Origin: Peptoniphilaceae bacterium
GTDB lineage: Bacteria; Bacillota; Clostridia; Tissierellales; Peptoniphilaceae
Direction: 5' to 3'
NCBI GenBank assembly: GCA_028723425.1
Contig: JAQYEZ010000006.1
Location: 1 to 64,000 of the forward strand
DNA length: 64,000 nt
In this document: piece by piece, positions 25,773 through 35,217 of the stretch
Numbering within the stretch: position 1 is the first letter of the stretch
How the letters are laid out: every line of letters starts with the position of its first letter
Notes under the pieces: generated by a model
What the model was told of the DNA's origin: nothing
What the model saw: only the letters and a program-made list of their open reading frames with translations
Database searches by the model: none
Position numbers and translations under genes: made by a program

Positions 25773-26659
25773 TATTTGTTTAAATTATCTTTTATAAAGT
25801 CGACAAAACATTTTATTTGCGAATTTAAAGGATATGTTTGGTCATAGATCATATAAAAGTCCCTAGTCGTATCCATATCTATATCATAGACTAAAAAGTC
25901 TTCTTGGTCCAAATCACTAATAGAAATTTTAGATACAAAGGCAGATCCTAGTCCATCTTTAACCATATTTTTTATTAGATCTAACTTATTGGCCCTAAGG
26001 GAGATGTTTAAAGAATTGTAATCAATATTTAAATCATTCAATAAGTTTTTGAATAATTCATTTGTTCCTGAACCTTCTTCTCTTAGGATAAGAGCTTCTT
26101 GTAGTAGAGTTTCGATAGGTGGATTTTTATCTAGCAAGTTTTTATGATAATCGTCATTTTTAGCTATATAGACAAGCTTATCCCTATAAATAGGCACATA
26201 GGCTAGGTCGTTTTTATCTTCTTTCATACCAACAAAACCGACATCTAGGTCGTGATTTTTTACCTTTTCTATAACAGTTTTACTATTTGATTCAAAGACT
26301 GCTGTATTTATATGGGGATATTTTTCCTTAAAATACTTTAGATAGTCTGTAAGCATATATTCGCTTGGAACAGATGATGCCCCTATCAATATTTGTTTAT
26401 TATTTTGACCTGTTAATTCTTCAATTATATTATCTCTTTGGTCAAGAAGATTTTTTGCGCTTTCATATAGAATTTGGCCCTTTTTTGTGACTTCTATTTC
26501 TTTGGTAGACCTTATGAAAAGCTTTGTTTCAAGTTCTTCTTCTAAATTTTTTACTATAGTACTCACACTAGGCTGTGATATGTCAAGAGCTTTGGCTGTT
26601 TGTGAAAATGATTTGATTTCTACTAATTTTATATATACTTCTAATTGTTTAAATTCCAT
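25772..26659 (-). CDS. LysR-family transcriptional regulator
   Basis: 295 residues. N-terminal helix-turn-helix (FSQTAKALDISQPSVSTIVKNLEEEL, residues about 16-41), then a two-lobed periplasmic-binding-type sensor domain. The start at 26659 has GCGAGG upstream and gives the standard LysR N terminus. It is the last gene of the activase/reductase operon, 59 bases after the Se/S-carrier-like gene, so it probably controls that operon or the convergent flavoprotein gene. It belongs to the CysL/selenium-metabolism-like branch by general look; the effector is unknown. Confidence 0.85.
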   Translation of the reverse strand: MEFKQLEVYIKLVEIKSFSQTAKALDISQPSVSTIVKNLEEELETKLFIRSTKEIEVTKKGQILYESAKNLLDQRDNIIEELTGQNNKQILIGASSVPSEYMLTDYLKYFKEKYPHINTAVFESNSKTVIEKVKNHDLDVGFVGMKEDKNDLAYVPIYRDKLVYIAKNDDYHKNLLDKNPPIETLLQEALILREEGSGTNELFKNLLNDLNIDYNSLNISLRANKLDLIKNMVKDGLGSAFVSKISISDLDQEDFLVYDIDMDTTRDFYMIYDQTYPLNSQIKCFVDFIKDNLNK

Positions 26660-26718
26660 AAAATAATCCTCGCTTACATCGATTTTATTAAAAAAAGTAA
26701 ATAAAAGCAAGCGTTATT

Positions 26719-26973
26719 TTATAAGAACTTCTTTCTGTTTTCCTCAAAGTCTAATTTAGATTCGAAAATATCATCAATACTTATTCCATTTTCTTTAGAA
26801 ATTGGCCTTATCTTACTTACATCATCCTTGTTATATAGGTAAACACAAACCCCACAGGCATGATTTGCCTGTCTAGGAGTAGGGGCAAGAGTTGCTTTTA
26901 TTTTATTTTTTCTAAGAACTTCTAAGAGCTCTGTAGCAAGCTTGGCATTTTCTACAAGTACAAAATATTTCAT
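26719..26973 (-). CDS. DUF3343 putative Se/S carrier-like protein
   Basis: 84 residues, a single DUF3343 domain. The pattern ATLAPTPRQANHACGVCVYL matches the family core, where a Pro-Arg stretch is followed by a conserved Cys in a 'sCG' context, the proposed selenium or sulfur carrier site. This copy has a second Cys (ACGVC), which could allow a persulfide or disulfide. It overlaps the stop region of the double-cubane reductase gene by one base, so it is co-translated with it. A role in cluster or redox chemistry of that enzyme is an inference. Confidence 0.8.
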   Translation of the reverse strand: MKYFVLVENAKLATELLEVLRKNKIKATLAPTPRQANHACGVCVYLYNKDDVSKIRPISKENGISIDDIFESKLDFEENRKKFL

Positions 26974-28247
26974 TATCCAAGCATTTCTATAAAGGCACCG
27001 ATTCTTGTCTTTAGCTGTTCGGCATCCTCATCAGTATAATCTGTTTCAATTCCAATACAAGGAATATTTTCTTCTTGGAGTCTTTTTTCTACCAAATAGC
27101 CTTCTGTATCATATATATTACAGAATTTTAAGTTTATATCTATGACTCCGTCAGCATCATACTCATGATATAGTCTAATAATATCCTCAATTCTTCCAGT
27201 ATTTGGAGTAAAACATGCGCAGTTTATGCTTCCTAGATATCTTTGGGCAAGATTAGCTATTTCTGTATCCAAGTCGGCTTTTTCTTCACTAACAGGATTT
27301 TCTATATATCTGACACCTGTACATAGCTCTTCTGCTACGACACTTCCACCAGAAGTTTCAATTATTTGATGAAGTTTCCAGTTTGGAATAGAAAGTGGAG
27401 TTCCTGTAACAAGAATTCTTTTTGTACCTTTTTCAAAGACTGACACATTTTCTTTTACTCTTTGTTCAAGCTCATCACAAAGCTCGTTTACTTTTTGGGT
27501 AAATCTTACTGGATCATCAAAGAATGAAATTTGTGTAATTAGAAGAACATCACGACCTGATATTGGAAGGTTAGGAAGTTTTCTAAAATCGTAAAGTCTT
27601 TGCATGGCAGCTCTTTTTTTATTTATCATAACTATAGCCTCATGGAGATTGTCTGCATTTACAGTATTTCCAGTAAGTTTTTCTAGTCTATCTATATAAT
27701 TTTTTATTTCTTTTTCCCATTTTACAAAGTCCTCATCTCTTTTCATTTGGGGAATATCCATTATATACATAGGCGCATCTTCTGCCATTATTTCCCAAGC
27801 CTTTTTTTTGCCATCACAGGTAGTTTCTCCTACAAAAAGATCTGCTATTCTAAAGAAGGGACATGTTCTATCAAATCTAGCTCCAAGAGATGCCTTGATT
27901 AGAGGGCAAGTTGCTGTTGGTAGGACTTTTTCACCACCTGGAACCCAAAATTGTGAGCCTGAGCAAAGACCGGTAGAGATTGCTCCTGCTGCCCAGACAA
28001 CTTCTTCTGGAACATGGATACAAAAGCTTCCTACAACTTTTTTTCCTTCTTTTTGGGCATCAATAAGTTCTCCAGGTCTTGCTCCATGGATGTCTGCTGT
28101 TACAGCATTAAAATAATCCATCTTATCTGGTCTATTTTCCTGTGATAAAAAGACATCTCCAAAAGCTTGAGGTAGGACTTCGCACAAAATATCGTGCTTA
28201 TCCAAATCCATATCTAAATTTTTCCACATTTCATGATTTTTATCCAT
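26973..28247 (-). CDS. Double-cubane-cluster anaerobic reductase (YjiM/HgdB-like)
   Basis: 424 residues. It belongs to the 2-hydroxyacyl-CoA dehydratase component-B superfamily. Its cysteine pattern fits the double-cubane-cluster branch: GSFCIHVPEE, GLCSG, TATCPLIKAS, RTCPFF and VGETTCDGKKK in the N-terminal half, with ELCTGVRY and later CACF/KFCN in the second. Such proteins carry an [Fe8S9]-type cluster and perform ATP-driven low-potential reductions when charged by an ASKHA activator (family knowledge). That activator is encoded two genes upstream. Substrate unknown. It overlaps its neighbours by 8 and 1 bases. Confidence 0.87.
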   Translation of the reverse strand: MDKNHEMWKNLDMDLDKHDILCEVLPQAFGDVFLSQENRPDKMDYFNAVTADIHGARPGELIDAQKEGKKVVGSFCIHVPEEVVWAAGAISTGLCSGSQFWVPGGEKVLPTATCPLIKASLGARFDRTCPFFRIADLFVGETTCDGKKKAWEIMAEDAPMYIMDIPQMKRDEDFVKWEKEIKNYIDRLEKLTGNTVNADNLHEAIVMINKKRAAMQRLYDFRKLPNLPISGRDVLLITQISFFDDPVRFTQKVNELCDELEQRVKENVSVFEKGTKRILVTGTPLSIPNWKLHQIIETSGGSVVAEELCTGVRYIENPVSEEKADLDTEIANLAQRYLGSINCACFTPNTGRIEDIIRLYHEYDADGVIDINLKFCNIYDTEGYLVEKRLQEENIPCIGIETDYTDEDAEQLKTRIGAFIEMLG

Positions 28248-28998
28248 TTTCTAACTCCTTATATGTAATATGTTCTATACCTTGGTAGATACAGTTTTTG
28301 TAAGTGTAGAGAGGTTTGTTTGATTTTTCTATTTTGTAAGGAAAATCGGCTTTTAATTTACTTTCAATCAAATCTGAAACTGCAAAAGGACAAGTAGCCC
28401 TTATTAGTTTGCGTTTTTCTTTTAAATCTTTGTAATTTGGTAAGATTTCTTCCAAAAAAGAAATCCTTTGATCCAAATTTTCCACAAAGCTTAGGTAAAA
28501 TTTTAATTTAAATAACAAAGAGCCCTTGATATCCTTTTGCTCTAAGCTATCAAATAAAGAATTAATCTTTTTTATTTTAAGAAAAGTGCTCTCATATATG
28601 TATTTGTCAAACTTATCCTTATAATTAATATCAAGATAGGCTTTCAAATCACAAGTTTCTACTACATCTTTATTTGTAGCTTTTTTTAGCTTATCGTTAA
28701 ACTTTTTACAATAATCATCTACGATAAAAAATTTCGATGCAAAAAGTAGGGGACACTTATCTGTTTTAAGATAGGTTAAAGTTGACTCTAGGGGATCGCA
28801 CAAGTTAACTTCCTTGAAATACTCAAATATATAAGAATCTGTTCCTATAATAGGAAAAGGCAAAAAGCCATATCCCCTAAGTAGGCTTTCATATTTATCT
28901 GTGCTTACTCCTACAATATTATCCTTTTCAATCTTTCTATAGATAGCAGTGACAAAGGCCTGTCTTCTTAAGTCTTCAAGATTTTTGATATCAATCAT
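28240..28998 (-). CDS. Degenerate 2-hydroxyacyl-CoA dehydratase-like protein
   Basis: 252 residues. Short blocks such as NLCDPLES, KTDKCPLLFAS and RATCPFAVSDLIESKL recall the cysteine-bearing loops of HgdB-like dehydratase subunits, but the protein is about 60% of their length and lacks the VGETTCDGKKK block. It is probably a partner or scaffold related to the double-cubane reductase rather than a second full enzyme. It overlaps the activase gene by 4 bases and the reductase gene by 8, so the three products are likely made in step. No frameshift is evident. Confidence 0.65.
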   Translation of the reverse strand: MIDIKNLEDLRRQAFVTAIYRKIEKDNIVGVSTDKYESLLRGYGFLPFPIIGTDSYIFEYFKEVNLCDPLESTLTYLKTDKCPLLFASKFFIVDDYCKKFNDKLKKATNKDVVETCDLKAYLDINYKDKFDKYIYESTFLKIKKINSLFDSLEQKDIKGSLLFKLKFYLSFVENLDQRISFLEEILPNYKDLKEKRKLIRATCPFAVSDLIESKLKADFPYKIEKSNKPLYTYKNCIYQGIEHITYKELENG

Positions 28999-29747
28999 AA
29001 AAGGGCAGCTCCTATGGCTCCTGCAAATCTTCCATCGGCATGGCTTGAAACTCTAGCGTGTAACATATCAGATAAGGCGTCAATAATATACTCATTATTA
29101 GAAAAACCACCTGTAAGGAAATATTTATCTGCCACATTTTTTCTTTCTGCAAGCTTACAAACCTTAGTCACTATAGAATTTATGACTGCTCTTGCTATGT
29201 CTTCTCTTTTTGTGCCCTTTCCCATAAGAGAAATAATTTCTGATTCGGCAAAAACAGTACAAGTTGAAGATAATTTAATATTTTGCTCGCTTCTTCTTGC
29301 AAAATCAAAAAATTCACCAAGATCAAGCCCTAGCCTATTTGCCATAAGCTCTAAAAATTTACCAGTTCCAGCAGAACACTTATCATTCATTATAAAATCG
29401 ATTGCACGAATATCATTTTGAACTATTATTTTTGTATCCTGTCCACCAATATCTATTACAGTTGCATCAGATGAGCCCAAAAAATGTGCCCCCTTGCCAT
29501 GGGCTGTAATCTCTGTAATTACCTTGTCAGCAAAATCTACAGAAATCCTACCATAACCTGTAGCTGTTATATGACTATTATTTTTAGAATATCCAACTTC
29601 ACCTAAGTCTTTTAATATCTTTCTGCCAGTTTCTTTGGAATTCCAACCACTGCTTATAACATACTTGTATAAAACTTTATCTTTTTTCTCATTTAGGACA
29701 ACAACCTTTGAGGCAGTCGACCCTATATCAATTCCTATGTAATACAT
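28995..29747 (-). CDS. ASKHA-family ATPase activase (HgdC/YjiL-like)
   Basis: 250 residues. Acetate/sugar-kinase/Hsp70 fold: phosphate-1 loop YIGIDIGSTASKVV, phosphate-2 VIDIGGQDTK and adenosine loop FLTGGFSNNEYI. The two cysteines that hold a bridging [4Fe-4S] cluster between two monomers are in KCSAGTGKFLE and SSTCTVFAESE. It uses ATP hydrolysis to push one electron into its partner reductase. The start at 29747 has AGAGAGG upstream; the frame extends 72 bases further but encodes a hydrophobic stretch with no ribosome site. First gene of the operon. Confidence 0.9.
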   Translation of the reverse strand: MYYIGIDIGSTASKVVVLNEKKDKVLYKYVISSGWNSKETGRKILKDLGEVGYSKNNSHITATGYGRISVDFADKVITEITAHGKGAHFLGSSDATVIDIGGQDTKIIVQNDIRAIDFIMNDKCSAGTGKFLELMANRLGLDLGEFFDFARRSEQNIKLSSTCTVFAESEIISLMGKGTKREDIARAVINSIVTKVCKLAERKNVADKYFLTGGFSNNEYIIDALSDMLHARVSSHADGRFAGAIGAALL

Positions 29748-29766
29748 ATTTACCTCTCTAAAGGCA

Positions 29767-29795
29767 ATTATAGCATATAGTAATAAGCTAATCAA
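29767..29795 (-). promoter_or_regulatory. Promoter of the activase/double-cubane reductase operon
   Basis: Minus strand TTGATT (29790-29795), 17-base spacer, TATAAT (29767-29772), about 19 bases before the activase start. This supports 29747 over the longer frame. Confidence 0.75.
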
Positions 29796-29928
29796 TATGA
29801 TAAATAAATGTTTGCTCAAATTATAAAGCTATACTTTAAATGTGCTTAGAATCCTCTAGCCAAGTTTTTTTAAAAGTGTAAAATATAAGAAGACTTAGAG
29901 AAAAAAACAGGATAAGGGGAAAGAAAAA

Positions 29929-31167
29929 ATGAAAAATATATCACAAGAAATCCTAAACAAATATAAGGTGAAATTTGTAGTACTTGGTTCAGATGAAAAT
30001 GCCTATGGAATTGCAAGAATTTTGGATGATAATTATAAGATAAAACCAATCTTATTTTGCCAAAAAGCACTATCTGCAACTGACGATTCTAAAATCTTGG
30101 AAAGAAGAATAGTAGATAATTTTTCTGATAATCAAATCTTTACAAAAACTCTTATAGATTATACAAAAGATATGGCTCAAAATACTTTGATTTTGATACC
30201 TTGTGGGGATGAATACTCCAAACTTTTAAGCAAAAACAAAGATGAACTTGAAAAGTATTATAAGTTTAACATACCAAGCTTAGACTTAAATGAAAAACTT
30301 GAAAATAAAATAGATTTTTATAAGACCTGTCAAGAACTTGCTATACCTTATCCCCAATATCAAATAATAAATTCACTTAATGATTTGGAAAATTTTGACC
30401 TAAAATTTCCACTGATATTAAAACCCAATGATTCTATTTCTTATGTAAAATTGTCTTTTCCAAATAAGTACAAGGTCTATACTATATATAATAAAGACCA
30501 ACTTTTAAAAGCTTGCAACTTAATATATAAAAATGGCTATGATGGTCAAATGCTAGTCCAAGAATACATAGGAGGAGACAGTGCAAATCAAGCTTCCCTA
30601 AACGCCTATTGTGACAGAAATGGAAAAGTTAGGATGATGGTTTATGGACAAATTCTTATTTCTGATCCACTTCCATTAAGAATAGGAAATCATGATGCTA
30701 TCTATACCAAAGATATGCCAGAACTTTTTGACTTTTATAGGAAAAAACTCGAGGAATTAAAATATAGAGGCTTTGCAAATATAGACCTAAAATTTGATAA
30801 TAGGGATAAGACCTACAAGGCTTTTGAAATGAACTTGAGACTTCCCCAATCCCATTATTTTATGGCAGCAGGTGGATTAAATAGCTTGGATTTTTATATA
30901 AGAGATCTTTTGGATTTAGGTTTTGAAGAAGAAATCTACTACCACAAAGAAACTAAAAAAATATGGTTAAATGCCCATCCAAAACTTCTAAAAAAGTATA
31001 CTGATTCTAAATATAGCAAAATTATTGATCAATTATTAGAAAATGGTTATGTCTTTACCATAAATAACCCCAATGATTTTTCTTTCAAAAGAAAAATGAG
31101 ATATTTTAGAAGAAAGTATGGTAGCATAAAACATTATTTGAAATACTATAAAAAAACAGATATATAA
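29929..31167 (+). CDS. ATP-grasp ligase, D-aspartate-ligase-like
   Basis: 412 residues. Three-part ATP-grasp layout: N-terminal Rossmann-like domain (FVVLGSDENAYGIARIL), ATP-binding central region (PLILKPNDSI, MLVQEYIGGDS) and the metal-binding end AFEMNLRLPQSHYF. The organisation resembles carboxylate-amine ligases such as the D-aspartate ligase that builds peptidoglycan cross-bridges in enterococci. A cell-wall role is plausible for this type of anaerobe but not proven. AAGGGGAAAG precedes the ATG. The tag gene follows after 18 bases. Confidence 0.75.
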   Translation: MKNISQEILNKYKVKFVVLGSDENAYGIARILDDNYKIKPILFCQKALSATDDSKILERRIVDNFSDNQIFTKTLIDYTKDMAQNTLILIPCGDEYSKLLSKNKDELEKYYKFNIPSLDLNEKLENKIDFYKTCQELAIPYPQYQIINSLNDLENFDLKFPLILKPNDSISYVKLSFPNKYKVYTIYNKDQLLKACNLIYKNGYDGQMLVQEYIGGDSANQASLNAYCDRNGKVRMMVYGQILISDPLPLRIGNHDAIYTKDMPELFDFYRKKLEELKYRGFANIDLKFDNRDKTYKAFEMNLRLPQSHYFMAAGGLNSLDFYIRDLLDLGFEEEIYYHKETKKIWLNAHPKLLKKYTDSKYSKIIDQLLENGYVFTINNPNDFSFKRKMRYFRRKYGSIKHYLKYYKKTDI

Positions 31168-31185
31168 AAATGTTAGGAAAAATAT

Positions 31186-31788
31186 ATGGATGATATAATA
31201 AAGCGTTGTGACTGGGCCAAGAAAGACTTGCTTTTACAAGAATACCACGATAAATTCTGGGGCAAGCCTGTTTATGATGACAGGATACTTTTTAAGATGT
31301 TAGTCTTGGAAACTATGCAGGCAGGGCTTTCTTGGCTTACTGTACTTAAAAAAATTGATAATTTTGATAGGGCCTTTGATGGCTTTGATCCACTTATTAT
31401 TTGTAATTATGATGATAAAAAAGAACAAGAGCTTATGGAAGATAAGGGGATTATAAGAAATCGCCTAAAAATAAAGTCTGTAAAAGCAAATGCCATCGCC
31501 TTTTTAAAAATTGTAGAAGAATTTGGGTCTTTTTCCAAATATCTGTGGGCTTTTGTTGATAATAAAGTTATAGAAAATAAGCGGGAAAAGTCTTCTGATA
31601 TACCAGTAAGAACAGAACTTTCGGACAAAATATCAGCTGATATGAAAAAAAGAGGCTTTAAATTTGTCGGATCAATTACTATTTATTCGTATTTAGAGGC
31701 AGTTGGTCTTGTAAATGATCACCTTTTATCTTGTGATTTTAGAAATTTGGATAAAAACACGCTATTTGCTCCAAAAAAGCATCTTTAA
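31186..31788 (+). CDS. tag: DNA-3-methyladenine glycosylase I
   Basis: 200 residues, full length. It removes 3-methyladenine from alkylated DNA. The structural zinc site is visible: Cys in KRCDWAKK, His in EYHDKFWG, and His and Cys in NDHLLSCDF. The base-recognition glutamate and aromatic residues lie in VLETMQAGLSWLTVL. AGGAAAA precedes the ATG. It is probably co-transcribed with the ATP-grasp ligase gene, though their functions look unrelated. Confidence 0.93.
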   Translation: MDDIIKRCDWAKKDLLLQEYHDKFWGKPVYDDRILFKMLVLETMQAGLSWLTVLKKIDNFDRAFDGFDPLIICNYDDKKEQELMEDKGIIRNRLKIKSVKANAIAFLKIVEEFGSFSKYLWAFVDNKVIENKREKSSDIPVRTELSDKISADMKKRGFKFVGSITIYSYLEAVGLVNDHLLSCDFRNLDKNTLFAPKKHL

Positions 31789-31876
31789 CTAAAGCTTGTT
31801 ACTTTATTTTCAAAAATATCCTAAATTCTTATAAATAAATTATTATAAATACTTTTATAGGTTTTATACAAAAATG

Positions 31877-31906
31877 TTGCACTTTACCACTCTCTTTTGG
31901 TAAAAT
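31877..31906 (+). promoter_or_regulatory. Promoter of the AGCS symporter gene
   Basis: TTGCAC (31877-31882), 18-base spacer, TAAAAT (31901-31906), 20 bases before the start codon. Confidence 0.55.
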
Positions 31907-31925
31907 AATTACAATGGAGGTAGGG

Positions 31926-33308
31926 ATGAAGACAGTAATAGAAATTAACAAAGTTTTAAATAAAATAATATGGGGTACTCCTACGCAAATTTTACTCTTA
32001 GGAGTAGGAATATTACTTATGATAACATCTGGCTTTGTTGTATTTAGAAAGGCTAAATACATCTGGGCTAATACTTTTGGAAAAATTTTTGAAAGAGTAA
32101 AGGCAGACGAAGGTTATCTTACACCTTTCCAAGCAGTTTCAACAGCCTTGGCAGCAACTGTTGGAACAGGAAACATAGCTGGAGTTGCCTTGGCAATTTC
32201 AACTGGTGGACCAGGAGCCTTATTCTGGATTTGGGCTGCTGCAATTATAGGCATGAGTACAAAATTTGCCGAAGTAACCCTTGCATGTGCTACTGCAACC
32301 TACAATTCCAAAGGCCAAAGAGTAGGCGGGCCTATGTATTACATAGAAAGAGGTTTGGGTTTTAAAACTTTAGCCAAAATCTTTGCTTTGTTTGGTGGTC
32401 TTGCATGCTTTGGTATAGGATGTATGACCCAATCCAATTCAATTGCTAGCACTTTAAAATCTACATTTAATATAAACAAAACTTATACTGGTATAGTAAT
32501 TGTAATCTTACTTACTTTTGTCCTAATTGGAGGAGTAAAAAGAATAGGAACAGTTACAGAAAAAATTGTACCTTTTATGGCCTTATTTTATATAGTAGGT
32601 GGTCTTATAGTTATAATTATAGAAAGAAATGCCTTACCAAATGCCTTGGTTTTAATTTTTAAATCTGCCTTTACAAATAGAGCAGCCCTTGGTGGTTTTG
32701 CTGGAGCAAGTGTGGGCTTGGCTATGAGATCAGGAATATCAAGAGGAATTTTTACCAATGAAGCAGGCTTGGGATCTGCTCCTATAGCCCATGCGGCTTC
32801 TCAAATTGACCATCCAGTACGTCAAGGTATGTGGGCTGTATTTGAAGTCTTCATGGACACTCTTGTAGTTTGTACTATAACAGGTCTTGTAGTTGTAATT
32901 TCTGGTATGTGGACTAATGGCGATGTAGAAGGAGCTGATATGACAATAAAGGCTTTTGAAACAGGATTTACAGGAGCAAAATATATAGTAACTATTGGCC
33001 TTACGCTTTTTGCTTTCACTACAATTATAGGCTGGTCCTACTACGGAGAAAAATGTAACGAGTACCTTTTTGGTAGAGAAATCTCTCTTCCATTCAGGAT
33101 TATATATATCATCATGGCTTTTGTAGGATCTATAGGAGGCCTACAAGCAATCTGGTCTATAACAGATACCTTAAACGGTATGATGGCCATACCTAACTTG
33201 ATAGGGCTTGTTTTCTTATATAAACCATTTAAAAAGCTTGTCAATGACTTTTTCCAAAATCCAGACAAAGAATTTAAAGATAGGGACTATATGGAATTTT
33301 TCAAGTAA
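31926..33308 (+). CDS. Sodium:alanine/glycine symporter (AGCS family)
   Basis: 460 residues with about eleven membrane helices. Family signatures: FQAVSTALAATVGTGNIAGVA near residue 60, GGPMYYIERGLG and the sodium-site-containing SGISRGIFTNEAGLGSAPIAHAA. It imports alanine or glycine with Na+, which would draw on an ion gradient such as that made by the Rnf complex encoded later in the window. The start at 31926 has GGAGG 5 bases upstream; an ATG 12 bases earlier overlaps that site. A strong terminator follows. Confidence 0.93.
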   Translation: MKTVIEINKVLNKIIWGTPTQILLLGVGILLMITSGFVVFRKAKYIWANTFGKIFERVKADEGYLTPFQAVSTALAATVGTGNIAGVALAISTGGPGALFWIWAAAIIGMSTKFAEVTLACATATYNSKGQRVGGPMYYIERGLGFKTLAKIFALFGGLACFGIGCMTQSNSIASTLKSTFNINKTYTGIVIVILLTFVLIGGVKRIGTVTEKIVPFMALFYIVGGLIVIIIERNALPNALVLIFKSAFTNRAALGGFAGASVGLAMRSGISRGIFTNEAGLGSAPIAHAASQIDHPVRQGMWAVFEVFMDTLVVCTITGLVVVISGMWTNGDVEGADMTIKAFETGFTGAKYIVTIGLTLFAFTTIIGWSYYGEKCNEYLFGREISLPFRIIYIIMAFVGSIGGLQAIWSITDTLNGMMAIPNLIGLVFLYKPFKKLVNDFFQNPDKEFKDRDYMEFFK

Positions 33309-33320
33309 ATAAGTGCTTAT

Positions 33321-33348
33321 AACAGACTGAAAAACCAGTCTGTTTTTT
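33321..33348 (+). terminator. Terminator after AGCS symporter
   Basis: ACAGACTG (33322-33329) pairs with CAGTCTGT (33336-33343), then TTTTT. Confidence 0.88.
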
Positions 33349-33493
33349 AAAAAATGACAAAATAAAAGTTCTAGCTTTCTTATCTACAATTTTTTACCCA
33401 TAATTTAATATGTAAAAAGTTGTAATGAGAAAAATAAGGGTATACATAAATATAGAGGTATATATATAGAAAGCTTAGAATGGAGGTCATACG

Positions 33494-34078
33494 ATGACAT
33501 ACAGAGTGGTAGCTATAAGTCGTGAGTTTGGTAGTGGAGGAAGAACCATAGGTCAAAAATTGGCTGAAAGATTAAATATAAAATGCTATGATTCAGAACT
33601 TATCCAAAAAATTGCAGAAGAAAGTGGCTTTTCAAAAGATTATGTAAAAAAAGAAGACGAAAATAAGCCTTCTTATTGGCAAACTCCATTTTTCACCTAT
33701 AACTATAAGGCAACTTCTAATCAAGATGTTATTTGGGCGTCTCAAGAAAAAATTATCAAGGATTTGGCAAAAGATCAACCCTGTGTAATAGTTGGTAGAT
33801 GTGCAGAATATATACTAAGAGATGATCCAAAAGTATTAAAGGTCTTTATCCATGCAGATGAAGAAAAAAGAGCCCAAAGAATAGTTAATGTATATGGAGA
33901 AAAAACCGACAGCCCAGAAAAAAGAATAAGAGACAAGGACAAACAAAGAAGAGCTTACCATGCCTACTACACAGAAACTGATTGGGCAGATGCAGAAAAT
34001 TATGACATTTGCCTAGATAGTGGCAGACTTGGTATAGATAAATGTGTAAATATATTACATGACTTATACAAATTCTAA
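33494..34078 (+). CDS. Cytidylate-kinase-like protein
   Basis: 194 residues. P-loop-like N terminus VVAISREFGSGGRTIGQKLAERL, then CYDSELIQKIAEESGF, typical of the cytidylate kinase-like group (distinct from true Cmk). A lid region EKRIRDKDKQRRAYHAYYT, rich in Arg/Lys, fits phosphate binding. The substrate of this group is not established. GGAGGT lies 7 bases before the ATG. It stands alone between two terminators. Confidence 0.85.
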   Translation: MTYRVVAISREFGSGGRTIGQKLAERLNIKCYDSELIQKIAEESGFSKDYVKKEDENKPSYWQTPFFTYNYKATSNQDVIWASQEKIIKDLAKDQPCVIVGRCAEYILRDDPKVLKVFIHADEEKRAQRIVNVYGEKTDSPEKRIRDKDKQRRAYHAYYTETDWADAENYDICLDSGRLGIDKCVNILHDLYKF

Positions 34079-34086
34079 TATAAAAA

Positions 34087-34127
34087 TAGGGTAGATTTCT
34101 ATGATTGAATTCTACTCTTTTTTCTTT
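34087..34127 (+). terminator. Terminator after the cytidylate-kinase-like gene
   Basis: AGGGTAGA pairs with TCTACTCT (one G-U pair), then TTTTTTC. Confidence 0.7.
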
Positions 34128-34345
34128 GATAGTAATGTTTTAATGATGGACTAAAATTTCTTATAAGGCTTTGTTTTAACGAGACTAATAATGAATTTTT
34201 TGTTTGATATCATTCTTATGTTTGAGAAAATAAGCAATAATCAAATCCTACTTGACTGAAGGAAATTGGAATTTAGGTGAAAAAATAGATAGCCATAATC
34301 TTAATAAAAGTAGTATAATATATAAAAAATGCAAAGGAGAAAGGG

Positions 34346-35173
34346 ATGAAGTTTATTTCATGGAATATTGATTCTTTAAATGCTGCCTTGACTAGTGATT
34401 CAAAAAGGGCAGTCATGTCAAGGAAAGTGCTTTCTGATATAGCAACTTATGATGCAGATGTCATAGCAATCCAAGAGACCAAACTTTCTAGCAAAGGACC
34501 AAGCAAAAAACATGAGGATATTTTGCAACAAATTTTCCCAAATTATAACTACCAATGGGTTTCTTCAATAGAACCAGCAAGAAAGTCATATGCGGGAAAT
34601 TTAGTTTTTTATAAAAAAAATTTAAGCCCCAAAGTTACTTTTCCAAAGATAGGTGCACCCGATACTATGGATATGGAGGGTAGGATAATTACTTTAGAAT
34701 TTGATAATTTTTATTTTACTCAAGTTTATACGCCTAATGCTGGTGATGGGCTAAGAAGACTTTCGCAAAGACAAGAGTGGGATGTTTTGTATGGAGATTA
34801 TTTGGAAGATCTTGATAGAAATAAGGCTGTAATTGCAAGTGGGGATTTTAATGTTGCTCACGAAGAGATCGATCTTGCTCATCCAGAGAATAATAGAAGA
34901 TCGGCAGGCTTTACAGATGAGGAAAGAGAAGGCTTTACCAAGCTTTTAGATAGAGGTTTTGTAGATACTTTTAGATATCTACATAAGGATGATAAAGGTG
35001 TTTATACTTGGTGGGCCCAAAGGGTAAAAACAAGCAAGATAAATAATTCTGGTTGGAGAATTGATTATTTTTTAGTATCTGAAAGAATAAAAGATAAGAT
35101 TATTAAGTCAGAAATGATAGATTCAGGTGAAAGACAAGATCATACACCTATTTTGCTTGAGATAAGTAAGTAA
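34346..35173 (+). CDS. exoA: Exodeoxyribonuclease III (AP endonuclease)
   Basis: 275 residues. Endonuclease/exonuclease/phosphatase fold: FISWNIDSLNAAL at the N terminus, Glu metal ligand in AIQETKLS, VYTPNAGDG, GDFNVAHEEIDL, WWAQR and the closing RIDYFLVS with DHTPILLEI (catalytic His). It cuts DNA 5' to abasic sites in base-excision repair and complements the Tag glycosylase encoded 3 kb upstream. AAGGAGAAAGGG precedes the ATG, and a TATAAT lies at 34314. Confidence 0.94.
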   Translation: MKFISWNIDSLNAALTSDSKRAVMSRKVLSDIATYDADVIAIQETKLSSKGPSKKHEDILQQIFPNYNYQWVSSIEPARKSYAGNLVFYKKNLSPKVTFPKIGAPDTMDMEGRIITLEFDNFYFTQVYTPNAGDGLRRLSQRQEWDVLYGDYLEDLDRNKAVIASGDFNVAHEEIDLAHPENNRRSAGFTDEEREGFTKLLDRGFVDTFRYLHKDDKGVYTWWAQRVKTSKINNSGWRIDYFLVSERIKDKIIKSEMIDSGERQDHTPILLEISK

Positions 35174-35217
35174 AAAGTTATACTTTTTAAGCTAAAAATA
35201 TTTTGAAAGGATATATT

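Noticed and set aside
29014..29421. Plus-strand open frame of 135 codons inside the activase gene
   Set aside because: It is a shadow of the minus-strand gene, which has clear ASKHA motifs; the plus frame has no recognisable domain.
34128..34345. A small gene or riboswitch upstream of exoA
   Set aside because: No conserved riboswitch core or ribosome-linked short frame could be found; only a TATAAT box is evident.
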